From contig CALTTC010000024.1 in NCBI GenBank assembly GCA_943908425.1, forward strand, positions 1 to 30,792: a DNA stretch of 30,792 nt. The letters are read 5' to 3'. Under the pieces are notes generated by a model that was given only the letters and a program-made list of their open reading frames with translations, did no database searches and had not been told where the DNA came from. Source of the stretch: an uncultured Moraxella sp. Its GTDB lineage: Bacteria; Pseudomonadota; Gammaproteobacteria; Pseudomonadales; Moraxellaceae. Both the position numbers and the translations under genes were made by a program. Each line of letters opens with the position of its first letter. The first letter of the stretch is position 1. Below are positions 9,501-16,445 of this stretch, one piece after another.

Positions 9501-11037
9501 GTTGCAAGATTTTATTGGCGAGCAGACAACCGATACTTTTTTGCAGTTTGATGATGCGGTGCTATTTGGTGATAAGCACCAAGATGCCGTTTTTGATGAC
9601 ACCGCTTTTCCAGAGCAGGTGCAAATGGGGGCGTTATCTTTGCCTGTGTCTTATGTGTTTGACCCAAGCTCTGATGATGATGGCGTGTCCATTAACGTGC
9701 CAAAACAAGCCTTAGCCCAGCTTGACCCAATGGCACTGCTGTGGGGCGTCAAAGGCTGGCGATACGAGCTTGTATTGGCATTATTAAAAACCTTGCCAAA
9801 AGAGCATCGCCGTAAGATTGTGCCAATGCCTGATACCGCCAAGCAATTATTGCAAGTGATTGATAATCAAGGGGATTTACTTAATCAATTATCAAAGGAG
9901 CTGACACGATTTGGGGTATATGTATCCGCTCAAGCGTTTGATAGCGAGCAGATTGATGCCTACCTAAAGCCATTGATTTGTGTGGTCAATGATAAAGGGC
10001 AAGTGATTGACAAAGACCGCAAGCTTGACAAATTACAAGCCAAATACCCAAGCGATGACGTGCAAATTCGTGTCAGTGGCGATTATACAAGCTTTCCTTG
10101 CGATTTTTGTTTTGTGAAGCAAAAAAACGTGGCAGGGGCGTTGGTGCAGCAATTTTTTGCCTTAGTGCCTGATAGTGTTTATGAAGCCGTGGATAAATTG
10201 CCCATCAATGACTTGTCGCAAGCGTTGGCGGTGCATAAACTTGGGGTATTGACGCTCATCAAAAACAAGCTATCGGCACGGCAAAAACAGCTGACCGCCC
10301 AAATTGACAAACCATTAAAGCTTGCTTTTGCACCGCTTGGCGATTTGCAAAAATTAAAACAACAGCTTGTTTTTGCCACGTTGCAATTAACTTTTGACAA
10401 TCACGCTTGTCGTTTTGATAAGAGTGGTTTTGATAAGAACGGTTTTGACAAGAATGGTGTAGACAGGCACTTGTTGGCACAGCAGTTGGTGGGCGATGAT
10501 GAACGGCTCCTTAACCAGTTGCCTTTAACGGCTGATGAATATGACCGCTGTCAGACGGCAGTTTTGGGGCAATTTTTGGCGACAGGGCAGGTAGTGCTTG
10601 GCTTATTTAATGAAATTTATCTGTTATGGCAACAAATCCGCCGTGAATTGTTACTGCTGGATACCGCCATTTTTGCAGAAAATATCGCCGATATGGAAGA
10701 CCAGCTTGACGATTTGCAGTTGGGGGAATTTGTGTATCGTGTGGACAGCCGTTATTGGGTGCAGTATCCCCGCTATTTGCAGGCATTAAAAACACGCATT
10801 GAGCGACTGCCCCATAATTTGACAGGCGATACCGAAGCGGTCTATGCCCTTGATGTGCCGATGGAGCGGATAAGTGGGCGAGCGGACGACAAAAAAATTG
10901 CTCCCTATCGCTGGCTTATTGAAGAGTATCGTATCAATTTATTTGCCCAGCCGATGAAAACCTTAAGTCCTGTATCACCAAAACGCCTTGAAAAAGTGTG
11001 GGCAAGCCTTGATGGGACAATGACAAACCGTACCTAA
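6523..11037 (+). CDS. hrpA: ATP-dependent RNA helicase HrpA (DEAH box)
   Basis: HrpA is a DEAH-box RNA helicase that acts in the cytoplasm on mRNA and, in E. coli, on stalled ribosomes. The 1504-residue product (ATG 6523; an in-frame GTG at 6520 adds one residue) has Walker A GETGSGKT (178-185), DEAH (275-278), SATLD (from 307), the motif VI region QRAGRCGRVADG, then the helicase-associated and DUF3418-like C-terminal parts. It is about 200 residues longer than E. coli HrpA. The excess lies mainly in an Asn/Thr/Lys-rich N-terminal linker (about 55-115) and a similar insert near 735-800, with a small repeat near 1300; all contain 15-bp tandem units. The catalytic core is intact. It is transcribed alone, divergent from the exporter. 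Confidence 0.96.
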   Translation: MTDMTDVDCAWVACGLPSDWLEGYGKPDKAVIVQILSGVLAKDRHFIQTALNSIPAKNATKNAQSTTKDGIKDNTNRSHTATKSLSQSPNDANVNNTNASNTNAKPAKVNAIKEADLTADKKQQLKQRIIRSHKAVLARKNSLPANLKDSLNNDLPVTAQADKLIRAIQDNQVIIVAGETGSGKTTQLPKLALLAGRGITGQIGHTQPRRLAAISVANRIAFELGEPLGQTVSFKIRFNEQGDKHSLIKLMTDGILLAELAYDRYLTNYDTIIIDEAHERSLNIDFILGYLKQLLPKRPDLKVIITSATLDTARFADYFAKNGTPAPIITVEGRSYPVEIRYRPPTEMAVLSADDDDFDELEACLPKALMSAIDECVLESKNHPHQARDILIFAATEAQIRELAQVVNEFAPPHSEVLMLFARQSGAEQNKIFGSSNKQRIIIATNIAETALTVPNIRYVIDLGFARISRYNYRSRVQRLPIEAISQAAANQRAGRCGRVADGVCIRLYSQEDFNARPAFTEPEILRTNLASVILQMAYLRLGDVASFDFITPPDLRLVNDGKKLLYELGAINDKLTKTAIKKQRHTQTNLTDIGKKMAKMPIDPRLARMLIAGERSDCLADMLIIVSALAVQDIRERPVDKQAQADQKHALFRGKDSDFLFFINAFNALFAKHELNDFSLLSANARKSFAKKHFLSYPRIREWQKTHSQLVQMMANFGAVIDTDDKASDTASVETANLGVNDGQINASQINAKSRDKDNGNKQSFNINNAKSANLKNTNAKNTNAKNRQKSSDNPAVQYANLHRALLTALLSFVAKKSDDRNEYLMAKNQKGRIFPASVLHKKGVDWLMAFEVVQTSQVFLRINAKIEPEWIIAEAGDLLKYHYFEPHWSKKTGRVRAYAQISLFGLVIVPKQLVNYEKIDPEVARKIFIMDALVLDNLGVAMPFLDNNRRQLAKANTLEDKLRRRDLLADETSFYAFYDERLPCHIISRKALQDFIGEQTTDTFLQFDDAVLFGDKHQDAVFDDTAFPEQVQMGALSLPVSYVFDPSSDDDGVSINVPKQALAQLDPMALLWGVKGWRYELVLALLKTLPKEHRRKIVPMPDTAKQLLQVIDNQGDLLNQLSKELTRFGVYVSAQAFDSEQIDAYLKPLICVVNDKGQVIDKDRKLDKLQAKYPSDDVQIRVSGDYTSFPCDFCFVKQKNVAGALVQQFFALVPDSVYEAVDKLPINDLSQALAVHKLGVLTLIKNKLSARQKQLTAQIDKPLKLAFAPLGDLQKLKQQLVFATLQLTFDNHACRFDKSGFDKNGFDKNGVDRHLLAQQLVGDDERLLNQLPLTADEYDRCQTAVLGQFLATGQVVLGLFNEIYLLWQQIRRELLLLDTAIFAENIADMEDQLDDLQLGEFVYRVDSRYWVQYPRYLQALKTRIERLPHNLTGDTEAVYALDVPMERISGRADDKKIAPYRWLIEEYRINLFAQPMKTLSPVSPKRLEKVWASLDGTMTNRT
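8753..8883 (+). repeat. Paired 15-bp tandem repeats in the hrpA linker
   Basis: Within hrpA, GTCAAATCAATGCCA is repeated twice in tandem (8753-8782) and AATACTAATGCCAAA twice in tandem (8854-8883). They encode repeated five-residue units of the QINA and NTNAK type. A similar pair (AATACCAATGCCAGT / AATACCAATGCCAAG) lies at 6808-6837 in the N-terminal linker. All are in frame, so the protein grows by five residues per unit. Confidence 0.9.
10412..10456 (+). repeat. Three 15-bp tandem repeats in hrpA C-terminal region
   Basis: GTTTTGATAAGAGTG, GTTTTGATAAGAACG and GTTTTGACAAGAATG follow in tandem, encoding FDK(S/N)G units, and a fourth decayed unit follows (GVDRH). In-frame expansion within a loop of the protein. 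Confidence 0.92.
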
Positions 11038-11097
11038 AATAGGCACAATAAAATAGGCACAGTGTTTTGATGGAATTTTAAAAAATCCGCCTAAGCA

Positions 11098-11298
11098 TTA
11101 GCCAATTTGACCAAAATGGCAAGCAACAGCGACAATGCCGTGTTCATCAATGAAGGTTTTGTAAAAATAAAAAGCCAGTATCAATAAAAAAATGCTGACT
11201 ACCCAATCCATTAAGACCCGTAAAATGAGTAGTGTAATAAACTATGCTACCAATGAGAATTTAACCAATTTTTGTTGATTGATACGCCATCTTGACAT
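11098..11298 (-). pseudogene. Possible decayed small membrane protein with internal amber codon
   Basis: Starting from ATG 11298 the minus strand reads 18 codons, meets TAG at 11244-11242, then continues open in the same frame to a TAA at 11100-11098. The second part is strongly hydrophobic (FITLLILRVLMDWVVSIFLL, then FYFYKTFIDEHG). An ATG at the MDWVVS position (about 11211) could instead start a 37-residue peptide. Its LxDWV segment resembles one in the broken ORF at 11800-12138. Hydrophobic frames arise easily by chance in AT-rich DNA, so this is tentative. Confidence 0.25.
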
Positions 11299-11327
11299 AC
11301 GATAAATCCTTGATTTGGGAGCGTTGT

Positions 11328-11678
11328 ATGTCAAAAGAGAAGAGTATTTTAATTGGTATTGGTTTGTTGGCGGTGCTGTGGCTGTATTACACCATTGGAA
11401 TGTTGTTTTTTATTGATGTATTACACACAGACCACAGGCGAGGTGTGTTTACGGTAAGTGATGACGCTTATCCAATGGTACGCATTGCATTTCCCTTGTT
11501 TTACGGTATCGGCATTTTGTCTGTTTGGATAAAGACAGGGGTAGAGCGAACAGGTATTGCGTGGCTTGGCTTTGCCCTGCTGGTAGCGAAACGTTTTTTA
11601 TACGCTTGTTGCACCGCCGACCACTTACCACAGTGGTACAATGCCCAAAAACGACAAACCGACCATTATTTGCGATAA
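11328..11678 (+). CDS. Small hypothetical membrane protein
   Basis: A 116-residue protein of unrecognised family. ATG 11328 is preferred over an upstream start at 11292 because GGGAGCG lies 7-12 bases before it and the protein then begins MSKEKSILIGIGLL, a plausible positively charged N-terminus followed by a helix. Predicted membrane segments are about residues 6-28, 51-68 and 75-92 (TGIAWLGFALLVAKRFLYAC). The C-terminus is polar and Gln/His-rich. It stands alone downstream of hrpA. Function unknown. Confidence 0.55.
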   Translation: MSKEKSILIGIGLLAVLWLYYTIGMLFFIDVLHTDHRRGVFTVSDDAYPMVRIAFPLFYGIGILSVWIKTGVERTGIAWLGFALLVAKRFLYACCTADHLPQWYNAQKRQTDHYLR

Positions 11679-11799
11679 CAATAATAAAAACAAAAATTGC
11701 CACGCCAAACCGCCTTCTTATTGATATATGAAATATCAAAAAATCTAATATAATAAATGCTAAATATCACTTTGTTTTAGTGGGCGGTTTTATTTTTAT
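11679..11799. other. Intergenic AT-rich stretch
   Basis: Part of the 660-base region between the small membrane protein and the ketoacyl synthase gene. I see no gene or clear terminator in this part; the rest of the region holds a broken minus-strand ORF (11800-12138) and the promoter area of the next gene. Confidence 0.5.
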
Positions 11800-12138
11800 T
11801 TAATGTTTGTAAAATCGTTTTTTGATGTGCTTTGTCTTTTTATTTTGGATTTTTTGCTCTTGTTCATCACTTTGTTTTTGGCGTTTTAGGTTGCCAAAGC
11901 TTAATGGGATAATCAGCAAAAGGCACGCGATCTAGACCAAAACCGTATTGCCAATGGTGTCATCGCTTGGGTTACTATGGGCTAAGGAACTAGCGATAAA
12001 TAAAGCGACCGCTGGCAGTAGATACGTTACCCAATCGGTTAGCCCTTTGGTAATGTCATTATACAAGTAGACATTAAAAAATAGAATAAACGGCAATAAA
12101 GATAAGGGCGTAAGGGTGGATTGTTGGCATTCTATGGA
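11800..12138 (-). pseudogene. Decayed small membrane protein gene (internal amber, lost start)
   Basis: The minus strand is open from a TAA at 12141 to a TAA at 11802-11800, except for one TAG at 11934-11932. The conceptual product has hydrophobic stretches (LSLLPFILFFNVYLY; then LTDWVTYLLPAVALFIASSL; then, across the stop, IACLLLIIPLSFG) and a highly charged Lys/Gln tail ending TKHIKKRFYKH, which looks like a real membrane protein. There is no ATG in this frame; an ATG in another frame (MPTIHPYALIFIAVYSIF, then stop) suggests an additional frameshift near 12090. I therefore read it as a pseudogene with at least one nonsense mutation. Family not recognised. Confidence 0.4.
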
Positions 12139-12290
12139 TTATCCATTAATCAAATATTGATAAATGATACAATTTGGCAACAGTTTTTTTAATAAAAGCA
12201 ACAAAAAATTAAGGCTGATAAAATTTTTTGGCTAGTATGCCTAAAATCAAGTAAACAACTGTTTATTTTTTTATGGATTTGGGTGTTTGA

Positions 12291-12312
12291 TAGCACTTTT
12301 TTGTGCTACAAT
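12291..12312 (+). promoter_or_regulatory. Inverted repeat and -10-like box upstream of ketoacyl synthase gene
   Basis: TAGCAC (12291-12296), six T, GTGCTA (12303-12308) form a perfect 6-bp inverted repeat. Its right arm overlaps TACAAT (12307-12312), a good -10 box 27 bases before the ATG. This is where an operator would sit; the -35 is not clear (TTGATA at 12287 is only 14 bases away). It could also be a simple hairpin. Confidence 0.35.
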
Positions 12313-12338
12313 TAGCCAATTTTTTATAAGGATAACAA

Positions 12339-13490
12339 ATGACTGCTTATGTTACCGCTACCGCCGTTGCCCTGCCTGCTGACCAAATCAGTAACGATGA
12401 GCTGGTTTGTGTGTTTAATGCTTATGTGGACGACTATAATGCCAAACACGCTAGCGCTATTGCCGACGGCACAAAATCGCCCTTGCAATATTCTACCGCT
12501 GAATTTATTGAAAAAGCGTCAGGGATTAAATCACGCTATGTTATTGATAAAAAAGGTATTTTAGACCCAAAAGTGATGGCACCGATTGTTAAGGAGCGTA
12601 AGCTTGGGCAAGAATTATCAGTGATGGCAGAGCTTGGGGTGGAAGCCTTAAATAAAGCCCTTGCCAAGGCGAATTTGACCGCTCAAGAATTAGATGGGAT
12701 AATTTGTGCTTGCTCCAATTTTCAAAGGGTGTACCCTGCCATCGCTATTGAAATTCAAGATGCCATTGGTATGACGGGCGGTTTTGCTTATGATATGAAT
12801 GTGGCGTGTAGTGCAGCCACGTTTGGTATTGCCCAAGCGGTAGGCAGTATCAAAGCTTGCCTTGCCAAAAAAATTGCGGTGGTCAATGTGGAGATAACAT
12901 CTGCTCATCTTAATTGGCGTAACCGAGACAGCCACTTTATTTTTGGTGATGCTGCCGCTGCCACTATCATAGAGTACAAGCCAAGCGAGCAAGCCGTAGG
13001 CTATGAAGTGCTTGATTGCAAATTATTTACCCAGTTTTCTATCAATATCAAAAACGAATACGGCTTTTTGGACAGAAGCGAATATTTGGCAAAAAATGTA
13101 GCGATGTATGGCGATATTAATGAACCAATTAGCGACAAATTATTCTTGCAAGAAGGACGAAAAGTGTTTCGTGAAGTCTGTCCTGCGGTCGCAAAGTTGA
13201 TTAGCGAGCATTTAAAAACCAATGACATTGACCCTAAAACCATCAAGCGGTTGTGGCTACATCAAGCCAACAGCAATATGATTGATTTGATTTTGCGTAC
13301 CGTGGTGGGCAAAGATGCCGATAAAGCCATTGCCCCTGTGGTGATTAGCGACTATGGTAATACGAGCTCAGCAAGCCCCATTATCGCTTTTAATGAAACC
13401 CAAGACGGCATAAAAAGCGGTGATTTGGGGGTGATTTGCTCATTTGGGGCGGGGTATTCTATCGGTTCGGTGATTGTTAAAAAGGTTTAA
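12339..13490 (+). CDS. Beta-ketoacyl-ACP synthase III family protein
   Basis: A thiolase-fold enzyme that condenses an acyl-CoA with malonyl-ACP, acting in fatty acid synthesis initiation or a related pathway. The 383-residue protein carries the KAS III triad: Cys157 in NVACSAATFG, His308 in LWLHQANSNM, and Asn341 in DYGNTSSAS; the C-terminal glycine motif is SFGAGYSIGSVIV. It is some 60 residues longer than E. coli FabH (317), like other long FabH-like enzymes that may use medium-chain acyl-CoA; substrate cannot be read from sequence. AAGGATAA is placed well before ATG 12339. It stands upstream of the NYN gene, 51 bases away, possibly co-transcribed. Confidence 0.92.
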   Translation: MTAYVTATAVALPADQISNDELVCVFNAYVDDYNAKHASAIADGTKSPLQYSTAEFIEKASGIKSRYVIDKKGILDPKVMAPIVKERKLGQELSVMAELGVEALNKALAKANLTAQELDGIICACSNFQRVYPAIAIEIQDAIGMTGGFAYDMNVACSAATFGIAQAVGSIKACLAKKIAVVNVEITSAHLNWRNRDSHFIFGDAAAATIIEYKPSEQAVGYEVLDCKLFTQFSINIKNEYGFLDRSEYLAKNVAMYGDINEPISDKLFLQEGRKVFREVCPAVAKLISEHLKTNDIDPKTIKRLWLHQANSNMIDLILRTVVGKDADKAIAPVVISDYGNTSSASPIIAFNETQDGIKSGDLGVICSFGAGYSIGSVIVKKV

Positions 13491-13541
13491 TGCTGACCGG
13501 GTTAAAAAATTTTAGCTAATTGATGATAAGTATTGGATGTT

Positions 13542-14792
13542 ATGTTTAAAAATATCGCGATTTTGATTGATGCCGATAATGCATCGCATAGAAGTTTTGC
13601 AGAAATTTACTCTAAAATAGAGCAACTTGGCAATATAAGTTGTCGCAAAATTTACGGTGACTGGAGTCAAAGCAATTTAAATAATTGGCAGCCGATCATT
13701 TCACGTTATGCGTTAGAGTCTATGCACCAATTCGCTTATGTTAAAGGCAAAAATGCAACCGATATTGCGCTTGTGATAGGGGCGATGGATTTACTCTACA
13801 GTGAGAAATACGACTGTTTTTGTCTTGTTTCTTCCGATAGTGACTTTACACGCCTTGCCGTGCGTGTAAGAAACAGTAACGTCAAGGTTTTTGGGTTTGG
13901 TGAGCAAAAAACGGTTCAATCCTTTCGTGATGCATGTGATGAATTTTTTGAAGTAGAAAAATTGATAAATGATAGTCAAAACAATGATGCAAACAAGCAA
14001 TATACTACGTCAGAATTAAGAAAAGACAAAAAATTTAGGCAGGCGATTGATGAAGTTGTATTAAAAGATAGTGAAGAATGGATTAAAATAGGGGATGTTG
14101 CAAGACATATTAATAACAACCACAAAGACATTGATATAAATAAATATGGCTATAAAAACTTTACGCAACTGATATTAGCATTTCGGATCTATCAATTCAA
14201 AAAAGATAAGGAGGTTATGTTAATTCGCCATAAACCACCGCTAAAAAAAGAGATTTCAAAAGAAGGTAATAAAAACATCGCCGAGTATGCTAATAACAAA
14301 CAAGAGATGAAAAACGAGAGTGCTAACGATAAGAAGCTATTATCGGGAAGCATTAGCTTAAAGTTTTGGGCGGGAAACACGACAGATTGTGTGCTTTGGC
14401 GTTTGTCAAATAATAAAGTACGTGGCGACGAAGACATGATTTTTTATGGACAGACTGCCACTAATGGTGTTAATTTATATATAGAAAATATTGATGATAA
14501 AATGTTCTATCAGTGTGATATTATTTTAGATAAACAACCATCAGACATTAATAAAATATGTATAACGCTTAGTGATGACAATTCAATAAATAATGAGAAG
14601 ATTTATGTTAAAATTTTAGAAAATAAACAGGTGCACTATCATAAACAATTTGTTATTGACAAAGAGTGCAATAGCTTTAGTTTGTTGGAATTAATACGTC
14701 AAGAAAATGGTTGGATGATCAATGAAAAGTATAAACCTAGCACGTTGGATTTATTGCAATTATGCCACAAATTCGGTGTGGAGGTTGAATAA
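13542..14792 (+). CDS. NYN-domain nuclease fused to OST-HTH and TerD-like domain
   Basis: A 416-residue three-part protein. Residues 1-140 are a NYN (LabA/PIN-like) RNase domain: NIAILIDADN with Asp10 and Asp12, NATDIALVIGAMDL with Asp74, and LVSSDSDFTRLA with Asp99 and Asp101 as the acidic cluster. Residues about 158-232 match an OST-HTH/LOTUS winged helix (FRQAIDEVV, then GYKNFTQLILAF). After a Lys/Asn-rich linker, residues about 268-416 look TerD-like: VLWRLSNNKVRGDEDMIFYG, a central strand region, and a C-terminal LLELIRQENGW followed by LQLCHKFGVEVE. The TerD part is shortened and lacks the usual calcium-binding Asp patterns. ATG 13542 is used; a TTG at 13533 is possible. It is more AT-rich than hrpA, suggesting acquisition. 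Function is inferred: RNA cleavage or binding linked to a Ter-type stress module. Confidence 0.82.
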   Translation: MFKNIAILIDADNASHRSFAEIYSKIEQLGNISCRKIYGDWSQSNLNNWQPIISRYALESMHQFAYVKGKNATDIALVIGAMDLLYSEKYDCFCLVSSDSDFTRLAVRVRNSNVKVFGFGEQKTVQSFRDACDEFFEVEKLINDSQNNDANKQYTTSELRKDKKFRQAIDEVVLKDSEEWIKIGDVARHINNNHKDIDINKYGYKNFTQLILAFRIYQFKKDKEVMLIRHKPPLKKEISKEGNKNIAEYANNKQEMKNESANDKKLLSGSISLKFWAGNTTDCVLWRLSNNKVRGDEDMIFYGQTATNGVNLYIENIDDKMFYQCDIILDKQPSDINKICITLSDDNSINNEKIYVKILENKQVHYHKQFVIDKECNSFSLLELIRQENGWMINEKYKPSTLDLLQLCHKFGVEVE

Positions 14793-14804
14793 TAACTATT
14801 AAAC

Positions 14805-14856
14805 ACACCGCTTGAAATTTTGCCCATTGTAATGCTTTTATAAGCGGTGTTTATTA
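14805..14856 (+). terminator. Possible terminator after the NYN/TerD-like gene
   Basis: ACACCGCTT (14805-14813) and AAGCGGTGT (14842-14850) are exact complements separated by 28 bases, followed by TTATTA. It starts 13 bases after the stop codon. The long loop and weak T-tract make it a moderate candidate. Confidence 0.45.
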
Positions 14857-14891
14857 CTACCGATAATCCGCTGATTTGGTATGTGTCGATA

Positions 14892-15149
14892 ATGTTTGTG
14901 TTTGCTTGGGTGGCGCTATTTATACCGCTGTTGCCAAGTGATGAGATAGTAGATACTAAAATCATACATACCAAAGCTAAGCATACCAAAGCTAAGCACG
15001 CCAAAAAAGCACCGCTACTTATTATTGCTAAGCAAGAATTTGTTCAAGTACGAATGGCGTTAAAACAGTCGCTTTTGATGGTATTTGTGGCATTATCGCG
15101 CTATTTTTGTTGGCATAATTTTTTCATTATTCTTGACAGTCATCAGTAA
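14892..15149 (+). CDS. Possible small membrane protein with HTKAK repeat
   Basis: An 85-residue frame from ATG 14892; the frame is open back to GTG 14847, but that codon lies in the hairpin after the previous gene. It has an N-terminal hydrophobic segment (MFVFAWVALFIPLL), a Lys-rich loop with a duplicated 15-bp unit encoding HTKAK twice, and a second hydrophobic segment. Its end overlaps the promoter of the next gene. No ribosome binding site and no recognised family, so this may be a remnant rather than a gene. Confidence 0.3.
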   Translation: MFVFAWVALFIPLLPSDEIVDTKIIHTKAKHTKAKHAKKAPLLIIAKQEFVQVRMALKQSLLMVFVALSRYFCWHNFFIILDSHQ

Positions 15150-15161
15150 TCACCCTAGTAT
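15133..15161 (+). promoter_or_regulatory. Sigma70-type promoter for the GNAT gene
   Basis: TTGACA (15133-15138), a 17-base spacer and TAGTAT (15156-15161) form a near-consensus promoter 54 bases before the GNAT start codon. It overlaps the 3' end of the doubtful small ORF at 14892. Confidence 0.6.
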
Positions 15162-15215
15162 GATTGACAAACCCTATGACTAATTTAATTACAATCACCT
15201 AAAAAGGACAGACAA

Positions 15216-15791
15216 ATGACCATCACCTTAACAGCGTTTGATACCAGCCCGCAAACGGTTGCTGAATTTTTTGCCTTAACTGACCGCAATCGGGCGTATT
15301 TACGCACGTGGCTACCTTGGCTGGATTTTGTCAAAACCCCAAGCGATACCCAAAATTTTTTGCACAATGCCCTAAAAACCGACCACGACCAAAAAAGCCT
15401 TAATTTTTTTATTAAGCAGGGGGATAAGATTATTGGTACGATTGGCTTGCGTGGGATTGGTGATGACAATGGCTCACACCTTGATAAGGAGGGGATACGT
15501 TCGGCACTGGATAAGGAGGAGGTACGTTCGGCACTGGTGGGTTATTGGCTAAGCCAAGACTATGCAGGGCAGGGCATTACAAGTTGGGCACTCGGGCAAC
15601 TAATAACGTTATTAACAAGCGATTATGCAGAGCTTGGCGTGCAAGCGGTCATATTACGCTGTAATCCTGACAACATCGCCAGTAATAAAGTCGCCCAAAA
15701 AAACAACTTTATTTATAGTCATACCCTGCCCGATGCTCAAAAGTTGTATGGGCGATGGGAAGATTTAAACGTTTATTATAAGCCAGTTTAG
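15216..15791 (+). CDS. GNAT family N-acetyltransferase (RimJ/RimL-like)
   Basis: A 191-residue GCN5-related acetyltransferase, transferring acetyl from acetyl-CoA to an amine. RimJ/RimL-type features include the N-terminal LTDRNRAYLRTWLPWLDFV segment, the core strand IIGTIGLRGI, the acetyl-CoA loop region GYWLSQDYAGQGITSWAL (Q/R-x-x-G-x-G/A variant YAGQGI), and a C-terminal LRCNPDNIASNKVAQKNNF, where Asn-rich and Ala-rich positions are typical. Substrate is unknown. A clear AAAAGGA precedes ATG 15216. A 27-bp duplication inserts nine extra residues in the loop before the GYWL strand. It converges with the ExoX-like gene and overlaps it by four bases. Confidence 0.88.
   Translation: MTITLTAFDTSPQTVAEFFALTDRNRAYLRTWLPWLDFVKTPSDTQNFLHNALKTDHDQKSLNFFIKQGDKIIGTIGLRGIGDDNGSHLDKEGIRSALDKEEVRSALVGYWLSQDYAGQGITSWALGQLITLLTSDYAELGVQAVILRCNPDNIASNKVAQKNNFIYSHTLPDAQKLYGRWEDLNVYYKPV
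15483..15536 (+). repeat. 27-bp in-frame tandem duplication inside the GNAT gene
   Basis: Two copies of a 27-base unit starting GATAAGGAGG and ending GTTCGGCACTG (15483-15509 and 15510-15536) differ at only a few bases. They encode LDKEGIRSA and LDKEEVRSA in the loop between strands of the acetyltransferase fold. Confidence 0.95.
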
Positions 15792-16444
15792 CTTGTCTTA
15801 GTAATGGCGGTGCGTAAATTTTGGCTAATGTCTTGATTGAGTAGCCAACGCTTATAACTTACTGGCAAGTCTTTAATGGCTTGTCCTTTATGCTTACCAA
15901 ATGGCATAATGCTGGGCAAACTTGCTTGCCATAACTGCTCTAGCGTGTTTGCTTTTACTATGTCATTTAGCTTTAATAGCACCTGATGGGTAAATAGCAC
16001 ATCGTGCAAGGCACTGTGGGCGTGTTTGGCGTAGTTGTTTTTTTCGTTAGGATAAAAGTACGTTAATAGATAACTTAAACTGTGCTTGGGTAAATTAGGC
16101 AGTAGTGCTTGGGCTAATTGCTTGGTGCAAATGGTGCGTACACCTGATAAATCCACGCCCGCATTTTGTAATACCCTGCAGTCGTAGTGGATATTTTGTC
16201 CAATCAGATAGCTGATGGCAGGCAGGCGAAAACTGGTGTGGCTTGGGCAGTGGGCGACATCGGCATCATAGATATGGCAGACTTTGCTTGCCCCTATTTC
16301 TATGGGTTTTTCAGGATTGAATCGCTGACAAAATCGCTCTCCTGTGGGCGTTAGGTCATCGTCAATGGCAAGCCAAGCGATTTCGGTAGCGTGTGGCGTG
16401 TCAAGCCCTGTGGTCTCGGTATCCAAAACAATAGCATAAGTCAT
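15788..16444 (-). CDS. 3'-5' exonuclease, DnaQ/ExoX-like with DUF3820 domain
   Basis: A 218-residue DEDDh exonuclease. The motifs are Asp8 and Glu10 in VLDTETTG, Asp88 in IGQNIHYDCRVL, and HSALHD with His143 and Asp148. The C-terminal MPFGKHKGQAIKDLP segment (from 180) matches the short DUF3820-type tail seen in ExoX-like proteins. This supports single-strand DNA 3' exonuclease activity, as in E. coli ExoX (about 220 residues). AGGAA lies seven bases before the ATG. It starts one base after the stop of the upstream kinase-like gene, so the two are probably co-translated. Confidence 0.88.
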   Translation of the reverse strand: MTYAIVLDTETTGLDTPHATEIAWLAIDDDLTPTGERFCQRFNPEKPIEIGASKVCHIYDADVAHCPSHTSFRLPAISYLIGQNIHYDCRVLQNAGVDLSGVRTICTKQLAQALLPNLPKHSLSYLLTYFYPNEKNNYAKHAHSALHDVLFTHQVLLKLNDIVKANTLEQLWQASLPSIMPFGKHKGQAIKDLPVSYKRWLLNQDISQNLRTAITKTS

Positions 16445-16445
16445 A

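Noticed and set aside
6523..11037. hrpA considered as the missing ZorD-like helicase
   Set aside because: It is a canonical DEAH-box HrpA on the other strand, 8 kb from the zor genes, with no nuclease or SNF2 domain.
14699..15004. A 101-codon minus-strand frame opposite the NYN gene end
   Set aside because: It overlaps the TerD-like coding sequence in antisense and its Cys/Leu repeats are the complement of the HTKAK repeat.
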